9,240 nt of DNA from Terriglobales bacterium. GTDB lineage: Bacteria > Acidobacteriota > Terriglobia > Terriglobales > Acidobacteriaceae. The stretch is from contig JAATFE010000444.1 of NCBI GenBank assembly GCA_015655365.1, forward strand, positions 1 to 9,240, read 5' to 3'. The first letter of the stretch is position 1, and every line of letters begins with the position of its first letter. A program made the translations under genes and the position numbers. The notes under the pieces were generated by a model. The model made no database searches and was not told the origin of the DNA. It worked only from the letters and a program-made list of their open reading frames with translations. This document shows positions 1 through 4,516 of this stretch, one piece after another.

Positions 1-302
1 GGGGTCTCGAAGCGGCCCTCGCCGTCGGTCAGGACGCCGGTTGCCGCGTCCCCCTCGATGCGCACCAATGCCCGCGCCAGCGGCTGGCCTGTAGTGCTGT
101 TCAGCACCACGCCGCGCACCACTGCCAGCGGACCCGCTGTTGCCGCCGGGCTTGGCTCGAGCTGCTGCATGGGCTCGTTGCCCGCGATTGGTTCCTGATA
201 AAGCAGCGCAATGGCTTGGCTGAGCGGCTGCGCGCTGGGCGGCGAGCCTTGCGCCGCGGCCAAGGCAGCCGCCAACAGAAATATTGCAGAGAATCCCCGC
301 AC
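1..302 (-). CDS. Secreted protein with carboxypeptidase-regulatory-like domain (C-terminus beyond left edge)
   Basis: The minus-strand frame reads out of the window at position 1, so only about the first 100 residues are seen. I place the start at a GTG (302-300), because it gives a clean Sec signal peptide at once: MRGFSAIFLLAAALAAAQG, with a likely cut near residue 18. A low-complexity linker rich in Pro, Ala, Gln and Ser follows (about 20-57). Residues about 60-100 then read LAVVRGVVLNSTTGQPLARA, followed by a TDGEGRFE stretch. This is the G-x-V-x-(D/N)-x-x-T-G-x-P-L-x-x-A-x-V ... T-D-x-x-G-x-F pattern of CarboxypepD_reg / CNA-B-like beta-sandwich domains, which are common at the N-terminus of exported acidobacterial proteins. 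An in-frame GTG at 374 is possible but would put an unlikely 24-residue charged stretch before the signal. No strong ribosome site is visible. The full function is unknown because the rest is missing. Confidence 0.7.
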   Translation of the reverse strand, partial: MRGFSAIFLLAAALAAAQGSPPSAQPLSQAIALLYQEPIAGNEPMQQLEPSPAATAGPLAVVRGVVLNSTTGQPLARALVRIEGDAATGVLTDGEGRFET

Positions 303-436
303 AACTGCCTGGAGCGCGTGCCTTTGGGAGCCACGGTCACTGTTCGCGCATCTTTGAATTTGCCGAGAGTCCACTCCTCATTGTGACTGGTCGAAATCGG
401 GAAGGGAATCCGCGCCGGGCAGAAAACTTGGGGGTT

Positions 437-464
437 TTGGCTGGCGCACCGGGTCTTTTACACT
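437..464 (+). promoter_or_regulatory. Candidate sigma-70-type promoter for the small charged protein
   Basis: TTGGCT at 437-442 and TACACT at 459-464 are separated by 16 bp and lie just upstream of a strong ribosome site (AGGAG at 471-475). The match to TTGACA/TATAAT is partial (3 of 6 and 4 of 6). It would give a very short leader. Only position and weak consensus support it. Confidence 0.25.
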
Positions 465-481
465 GGAAAGAGGAGAGAGTC

Positions 482-610
482 ATGAGCGATGGCCGCGAAG
501 AGCGCGAAGAGCAGCAAAAGCGCCGCGAATTGGAAGAGCGGGAGAATCGCGAGGACCGGATTGATCGCGAATCCCTGGACGAGTGGACTCCGGAGCGGGA
601 TGACTCCTGA
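482..610 (+). CDS. Small, highly charged hypothetical protein (42 aa)
   Basis: I do not recognise this protein. The start is the ATG at 482: AGGAG at 471-475 sits 6 nt upstream, an ideal Shine-Dalgarno spacing. Reading further upstream in the same frame gives unconvincing sequence without a ribosome site. The 42 residues contain 28 charged ones (12 Glu, 6 Asp, 9 Arg, 1 Lys), giving a net charge near -8. Residues about 4-31 have an E/R-rich pattern with almost no hydrophobic residues (one Leu, one Ile), which suggests a single free-standing charged helix rather than a coiled coil with a hydrophobic core. The tail (LDEWTPERDDS) carries the only Trp and Pro. There is no signal peptide or membrane segment. 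The gene is monocistronic and converges on the histidine kinase with a 17-bp gap and no clear terminator between them. The role is unknown; the good ribosome site is the main evidence that it is a real gene. Confidence 0.6.
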   Translation: MSDGREEREEQQKRRELEERENREDRIDRESLDEWTPERDDS

Positions 611-627
611 ACTGAGCGGCCGAAGCT

Positions 628-3024
628 TTACTGCGGGTTGGCAGACGCGGCCGGCAGCGTAAAGAGGAAGCGGCTGCCCTGGCCGGGAGAGCTTTCGGCC
701 CAGATGCGGCCTCCGTGCTGCTCCACAATGCTGCGGCAAAGCGCAAGGCCAAGACCGGTGCCGCCCAAGGCGCGCGAGTCCGAGGCGTCCCCCTGCTGGA
801 ATCGCTCGAAGATCCGTTCCAGCTTCTCCTGGCCGATGCCGCGGCCCTGGTCTTCGACTACAAAGCAGACTTGATTCGAGTCGGCGGGGTTGACGCTCGA
901 TGGGTGCGCTGTCAGGCGGACCTGCGTCTCGGGCGGCGAGAACTTGATAGCGTTGGCGACGAGTTCGTTGAGCACTTGAAGAATGCGTTCCTGATCGGCC
1001 AGAACCGCGACCTTCGCGGCGTCGATGCGGAAGCCGATATGAGCCTGGGTGGCGGCTGCGTGGGCCACATCCGCGGCCCGGCGCAGCAGGTCCACGGCTT
1101 CCACCGGCTCGCGGTGCAGCGGCAGCGTGCCCTTTTCCACGCTGTCGAAGTCCAGAATGTCGTTCACCAGCCGCACCAGGCGGTCGCAGTTGCCGATGGC
1201 CATCTCGACCATCTGGCGCTGCTTTTCGGGCCGCTTGTCGAGCGATCCGGAGGCGATCAGCCCCAGCGAGGCGCGCAGCGAGGTCAGCGGAGTGCGCAGT
1301 TCGTGGCTCACCGTCGAAATGAACTCGTCCTTCATCCTTTCCAGCCGCCGCCGCTCCGAGACGTCCTGGAAGGCCACCACCATGCCCGAGATTTGCCCGT
1401 CTTCAATGAGCGGGCTGGCGCTGTACTCGACGGGAATCGAGTTGCCGTCCTTGCGCCAGAAGACCTCGTTCCTCATGCGGATGGCCTCGCGCTTGCGCAT
1501 GCTTTGCAGAATCGGGCTGGTGCCTTCGGAGTAGGAAGTGCCGTCCTCGTGGTTTTGGTGGATGATGTCGTGCACGTCGTGACCAATCAACTCTTCGGGA
1601 GAGTAGCCGAGGGCGCGGGCGCCCGCCTCGTTGACGAAGGTCAGCCGCCCGTCCAGGTCGATGCCGCAGATGCCGTCGCCCACCGACTCCAGGATCAGCT
1701 CGCGCTGCCGCGTGGCAATGTGGAGCGCCTGCTCGGCTTCGTGCTGCTCGGTTACGTCGATGCCGTGATTGAGGATGAAAGGCTGCTCGCCGGGCAACTC
1801 CATGCGCCGGCTGCGGAAGGCGATGCGCCGGTAGATGCCGTCGCTGCGGCGCAAGGGGAAGGCGCCCTGCCACTCGTCGTTGGCCGCAAGGGTTCGCAGG
1901 CAGTCTTGGAAGGTGGCTGCGCCGCCTGAGTCCAGCAGGTCGGTCACGGAGCGTCCCGTCAGAGCTTCGGCGTGGTAGCCAAGGGTTTCCGCGGTGAACG
2001 AGTTCAGCGAGGTCAGGCGGCCCTCCATCGAGCACGTGAAGACAAAACCCAGGCTGTTTTCCACCACCTGCCGGTAGCGCGTCTCGCTGGAGAGCAGAGC
2101 CATTTCCATCTGCCGCTGGTCGGTCACATCCTGGCCGCTGATGATCAGGTACTGAATTTCGCAGTTCGGTCCTTTCAAGGGCCGCAGCGTCCAACTGATG
2201 CGCCGGGTGAGTCCGCCGGCAATGCGCCACTCGGTCTCGTGCGGTCCGGAGACCTGTCCGGAGGCTGCCTCGCGCACCTTTCCCGCAGCCCATGTCCGTT
2301 GCTCCGGGTCCAGAATCTCGTCCACAAACGGGCGGCCTGTGGCAATGGACAGGTTCAGCCCGGTCAACTCGGTGCAGGCGTGGTTCAGCCGCACCATCCG
2401 CCCGGCAGTGTCCAGCACGGCCACCAGCGCGGGAATCGAGTCCAGGGTCGCAGCCACAAAGCATCGCTCGATGGCCAGGGCCCGCTCGGTCCGTTGCTGG
2501 GCGCGCTGCGCCTGTTCCTGGGCGCGGATGCGGTTATAGAGTTCCAGCCGGGTGACCGCCTGGCGGCCCAGAATTTCCAGCAGGGTCAGGTGCTCCAGGC
2601 TGAATTTGTTCGGCTCCCTGGATAAAATCGCCAGCGTGCCCACAATCTGCTGAGCGCCGGTAATCAGCGGCGTTCCCGCATAGGAGCGACAAGGCTGCTC
2701 ACCGGCCAGTTCGATTCCCTCGGGAGGGAAGCGCGGATCCTGGGCGGCATCCTGGACCAGCAGGGGTTCGTTCTTCTCCAGCAGCCATTGGCAGGCCGTA
2801 GTGGAGCGGCTCTGTTCGTGGGCCTGGAAGCCGAAGCGCGATTTGAACCACAGGCGATTGAAGTCCATCCAGCCGGTGTAGGCATAGTCCGCGTTGCACA
2901 ACACTGCGGCGAGTTCGGTCAACTCGTCGAGCGCAGGGTCCGGGTTCTGGTCGAAGAAGTTGAATTCCGACCGGGAAACCACCCTGGGGTGCTGCCCGAA
3001 TTGTGGATGTTGCATTGCACTCAT
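628..3024 (-). CDS. Soluble GAF/multi-PAS sensor histidine kinase
   Basis: This 798-residue protein has no membrane segment or signal peptide, so it should sense in the cytoplasm. Domains in order: a GAF-like domain (about 28-165), a short helical linker rich in Gln, Arg and Glu (about 166-187), PAS 1 (about 190-305), PAS 2 (about 312-428) and PAS 3 (about 438-558, with the usual GYSPEEL and FWRKDGNSIPVEYSASPL motifs). The HisKA dimerisation domain follows (about 562-632), with the phospho-acceptor His574 in STVSHELRTPL. The HATPase_c domain (about 675-792) shows the N box with Asn691 (ELVANAIKFSP), the G1 box VEDQGRGIG (Asp725), the F box IFERFQQGD and the G2 box GGTGLGLAL (754-762). All catalytic motifs are intact, so autophosphorylation is expected. 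There is no receiver domain in the protein and no response regulator in the window, so the partner is unknown. The ATG at 3024 has only a weak ribosome site; ATG at 3015 is an alternative. The signal sensed cannot be read from sequence. Confidence 0.93.
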   Translation of the reverse strand: MSAMQHPQFGQHPRVVSRSEFNFFDQNPDPALDELTELAAVLCNADYAYTGWMDFNRLWFKSRFGFQAHEQSRSTTACQWLLEKNEPLLVQDAAQDPRFPPEGIELAGEQPCRSYAGTPLITGAQQIVGTLAILSREPNKFSLEHLTLLEILGRQAVTRLELYNRIRAQEQAQRAQQRTERALAIERCFVAATLDSIPALVAVLDTAGRMVRLNHACTELTGLNLSIATGRPFVDEILDPEQRTWAAGKVREAASGQVSGPHETEWRIAGGLTRRISWTLRPLKGPNCEIQYLIISGQDVTDQRQMEMALLSSETRYRQVVENSLGFVFTCSMEGRLTSLNSFTAETLGYHAEALTGRSVTDLLDSGGAATFQDCLRTLAANDEWQGAFPLRRSDGIYRRIAFRSRRMELPGEQPFILNHGIDVTEQHEAEQALHIATRQRELILESVGDGICGIDLDGRLTFVNEAGARALGYSPEELIGHDVHDIIHQNHEDGTSYSEGTSPILQSMRKREAIRMRNEVFWRKDGNSIPVEYSASPLIEDGQISGMVVAFQDVSERRRLERMKDEFISTVSHELRTPLTSLRASLGLIASGSLDKRPEKQRQMVEMAIGNCDRLVRLVNDILDFDSVEKGTLPLHREPVEAVDLLRRAADVAHAAATQAHIGFRIDAAKVAVLADQERILQVLNELVANAIKFSPPETQVRLTAHPSSVNPADSNQVCFVVEDQGRGIGQEKLERIFERFQQGDASDSRALGGTGLGLALCRSIVEQHGGRIWAESSPGQGSRFLFTLPAASANPQ

Positions 3025-3403
3025 AAGCGAGACAAACCTAGAGGACAGTATCCGGCAAAGAGGGGCTGCTGACTCTCACACAAAAAGGGGAAGAGGGGGC
3101 AAACGAATCTACAACTTTAGTAATCTGACCGGTTGGTACCAGTACCGTGTCCGTGTAAATTCGTGCTCTCCCAGGTCCCAAAAGCGGGACCTGGGGCACC
3201 AATTTTTCTGGGCTTATTACGAAATCACGAGGACACGGTACCGGGTCGATCTGGTGGTTACTAAAGGACTAGCTTTCGGAAGCCGGGGCCAAGCTGGATG
3301 CGGAAGACGCGGGTTGTGGCACGACTGTAGCTCTGTCTGGCTTTCTCCATGTATTTTCCGGTTTGGCGCGATGCGCCTGGAGCATGCAAGAACGGGGCTA
3401 CGC
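3025..3403. other. Gene-free stretch upstream of the kinase, with a palindromic element
   Basis: No frame on either strand here has a ribosome site or a recognisable protein. It forms the 5' region of the kinase gene (minus strand) and lies beyond the 3' end of the DUF1801 remnant. Its main content is the large inverted-repeat element at 3115-3266. The stretch nearest the kinase (3025-3114) includes an A/G-rich run on the plus strand (about 3081-3100). A possible -10 for the kinase (GATACT on the minus strand, 3052-3047) lacks a matching -35, so I do not call a promoter. Confidence 0.6.
3115..3266. repeat. 152-bp nested palindromic element with 9-bp terminal inverted repeats (MITE-like or structured RNA)
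   Basis: Three levels of inverted repeat share nearly one axis. Outer arms: CTTTAGTAA (3115-3123) and TTACTAAAG (3258-3266), a perfect 9-bp match. Middle arms: GTACCGTGTCC (3142-3152) and GGACACGGTAC (3231-3241), a perfect 11-bp match, extended by GTG (3153-3155) with CAC (3226-3228) across a 2-nt bulge. Inner hairpin: CCCAGGTCCC (3170-3179) and GGGACCTGGG (3186-3195), a perfect 10-bp stem with a 6-nt loop. It is extended by GTGC (3163-3166) with GCAC (3196-3199), and by AAATT (3157-3161) with AATTT (3201-3205) across a C/C mismatch. Size, terminal repeats and lack of coding capacity fit a miniature inverted-repeat element. I see no clear target-site duplication. It may instead be a folded leader of the kinase mRNA, whose start codon lies 91 nt downstream on the minus strand. 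Confidence 0.65.
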
Positions 3404-3654
3404 TTACTTTGCGTGCCGCGCCCTCGTTGCCGCAACGGCCACTTCGAGGAGTGCCTCAAGCACCTTCACGTCCACGTCCACGTCCGCAATCTAATGTAGA
3501 GGCATCCTTTGCCTGTGGTGTATTTGCCGAGCTTGGCGAGCAACACCTCCGCGCCTTCAAAGCCTATCGCGCCGTACAAAACGTTGGCGGCTTTGCGCGG
3601 CAAAAAGCCAACGATGGGCATATCGCCCTCGCGCCCGCTCTCGTAGATGTTTTC
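3404..3654 (-). pseudogene. Decayed C-terminal half of a DUF1801 protein
   Basis: Read on the minus strand from 3654, the frame gives ENIYESGREGDMPIVGFLPR and then a stretch ending GAEVLLAKLGKYTTGKGCLYIR. This is the well-known C-terminal half of DUF1801 proteins (Y-x-S-G-R-E-G-D-x-P-x-x-G-F-x-P-R-K ... L-L-A-K-L-G-K-x-x-T-G-K-x-C-L-Y-I). Near 3488-3489 the frame breaks. After a loss of 1 nt (or 4 nt) the next frame continues the same family as ADVDVDVKVLEALLEVAVAA to a TAA at 3406-3404. The N-terminal half of the domain is absent. There is no start codon or ribosome site: the remnant begins directly after the TGA (3657-3655) of the SnoaL-like gene and in the same frame. Truncation plus frameshift make it a pseudogene. 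A sequencing error could explain the frameshift but not the missing N-terminal half. Family recognition is from memory of the motif. Confidence 0.75.
3467..3484. repeat. Hexamer tandem repeat (CACGTC x3) in the DUF1801 remnant
   Basis: Three exact copies of CACGTC occupy 3467-3484. On the minus strand they encode the Asp-Val repeats of the remnant. Related proteins usually have a single ADVD here, so the repeat may be a slippage expansion after loss of selection. It lies a few bases from the frameshift. Confidence 0.6.
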
Positions 3655-4206
3655 TCAATTGCCTGGCGACAGCTTGCAGCAGTCTCCGGCTGCGGCCGGC
3701 TCATTGCTGCCTGCGTCCAGAACCACCTTCCAGCCGCCGTCCGCGCCTTTGCGCCAGATGGTCATATACCGGCCGGCGGTGACTACGGGATTGCCATTGG
3801 CGTCCTTGCTGTGCCCTTCAAAGTGGCCCCAGGTGTAGCCCATGTCGCCCGAGGGCCCCATCACGGCGTCCGTGGGGGTCCAGGTCAGTTGATAGTCCTT
3901 GGGCGACCAACTCGCGGATTTGGCGATGGCCACGCGGCCAATCTTGGGCGGCTGGCCGTTGCCGAGAGCCACTCCGTCCTCGGCAAACCACTCCGCAAAC
4001 GCCGCTCCTCCTCGATCCAGCACGTCTTTGGCGAATCGCGCTTCCAAGTCGAAGAGCACCATTTTTCCCGGCTTCACCGTGGTGTCGCTCAAGGGGTTGG
4101 GCGCTGCATCGCTGGTGGGGAGGGGCAATTGCCCGTAGAGGGGCGCCGAGGCTCCCCAGACCATCATCGCCAAACCCAACAGAACCGCTTTCGGCATCCT
4201 GCGCAC
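3655..4206 (-). CDS. Secreted SnoaL-like / DUF4440 family protein
   Basis: A 183-residue protein. The start is the GTG at 4206-4204: a strong ribosome site, GAGGAGGA (4219-4212), lies 5 nt upstream, whereas the ATG three codons later (4197) would be too far from it. The N-terminus is a Sec signal peptide (MRRMPKAVLLGLAMMVWGAS, likely cut near residues 20-25). The mature part resembles the NTF2-like DUF4440 fold: an early helix (LFDLEARFAKDVLDRGGAAF, 51-70), then WFAEDGVALGNGQPPKIGR (73-91), a strand with YTWGHFEG (124-131) and the closing strand pair RYMTIWRKGADGGWKVVLDAG (146-166), which is the family hallmark. Members are small periplasmic or secreted proteins of mostly unknown function, and no catalytic residues can be assigned. 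The tail (AAAGDCCKLSPGN) ends at a TGA followed in frame by a DUF1801 remnant, so the 3' end of the gene may have been remodelled by a deletion. Confidence 0.85.
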   Translation of the reverse strand: MRRMPKAVLLGLAMMVWGASAPLYGQLPLPTSDAAPNPLSDTTVKPGKMVLFDLEARFAKDVLDRGGAAFAEWFAEDGVALGNGQPPKIGRVAIAKSASWSPKDYQLTWTPTDAVMGPSGDMGYTWGHFEGHSKDANGNPVVTAGRYMTIWRKGADGGWKVVLDAGSNEPAAAGDCCKLSPGN

Positions 4207-4308
4207 GTTCGTCCTCCTCGTTCAGGCTTCACCGCAATCCTACAATGCCGCCTTGGCTGTGCTGTTTTCAAGCCGCGGCAACGTTCAATCTCCAGCCAAG
4301 TGCAGGGT

Positions 4309-4317
4309 TGGTATACT
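4309..4317 (+). promoter_or_regulatory. Candidate extended -10 promoter for dxs
   Basis: TGGTATACT is an extended -10 (TGn plus TATACT, 5 of 6 matches to TATAAT). No good -35 is seen at 17 bp (TCTCCA), as is often the case for extended -10 promoters. It would start a transcript near 4324 with a leader of about 190 nt before the dxs ATG. Confidence 0.4.
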
Positions 4318-4458
4318 TGCAGATGTTGTGTTGGCGCCGCCTGGGTTAAGCGGAGTGAACGCGATTTGGCCGATTATCCTGCTCGCCTTGGCGAAAGCGC
4401 CCCGCGCAAACGGGTGGATGGAAACCGCTGAAAGCAAAGGAATCAGAGCCTCGAAGTT

Positions 4459-4482
4459 CCGCCGTGAAAGGGCGGCTTTTTT
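4459..4482 (+). terminator. Intrinsic terminator inside the dxs leader (possible attenuator)
   Basis: CCGCC (4459-4463) pairs with GGCGG (4471-4475) across a 7-nt loop, followed by C and six T (4477-4482). This is a rho-independent terminator pointing along the plus strand. No plus-strand gene lies upstream within the divergent spacer, and the dxs start is only 34 nt further on. It could therefore stop a leader transcript or a small RNA. GCCGCC at 4336-4341 is complementary to the 3' arm (GGCGGC, 4471-4476), so an antiterminator is conceivable, though 6 bp is weak evidence in GC-rich DNA. Confidence 0.55.
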
Positions 4483-4516
4483 CTTGGAGCCCCGGCCTTT
4501 TCGGGAGAAGGAATAC

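Larger units (their letters stand above)
4207..4516. other. Divergent intergenic region between the SnoaL-like gene and dxs
   Basis: This 310-bp spacer separates two divergently transcribed genes. It contains the GAGGAGGA ribosome site of the SnoaL-like gene, an extended -10 candidate facing dxs (4309-4317), an intrinsic terminator (4459-4482), and a small CCCG/CGGG hairpin (about 4491-4505) just before the dxs ribosome site. A weak minus-strand promoter candidate (TTGAAA at 4271-4266, CATTGT at 4247-4242, 18-bp spacing) could serve the SnoaL-like gene. The dxs reading frame is open through this region, but there is no ribosome site for an earlier start and the sequence does not resemble a DXS N-terminus. 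Confidence 0.6.

Noticed and set aside
284..481. Longer form of the small charged protein starting upstream at 284
   Set aside because: No ribosome site is seen there and the composition differs abruptly from the part after 482, where an ideal AGGAG site is found.
715..1929. Long open frame (404 codons) on the plus strand opposite the histidine kinase
   Set aside because: It is the antisense shadow of a GC-rich coding region whose minus-strand product is an unmistakable kinase; the translation is low-complexity with no recognisable motif and no ribosome site was found.
3365..3377. GGCGC/GCGCC hairpin as a terminator
   Set aside because: A 5-bp stem with a 3-nt loop and no T run on either strand; common by chance in GC-rich DNA.
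2894..3499. Plus-strand frame of about 200 codons spanning the kinase start, the palindrome and the DUF1801 remnant
   Set aside because: It runs antisense through two real coding traces and across the hairpins; no motif or ribosome site supports it.
4253..4516. N-terminal extension of dxs to an upstream ATG
   Set aside because: The extension does not resemble DXS, includes the intrinsic terminator sequence, and the ATG at 4517 has a good ribosome site and the family's normal start.
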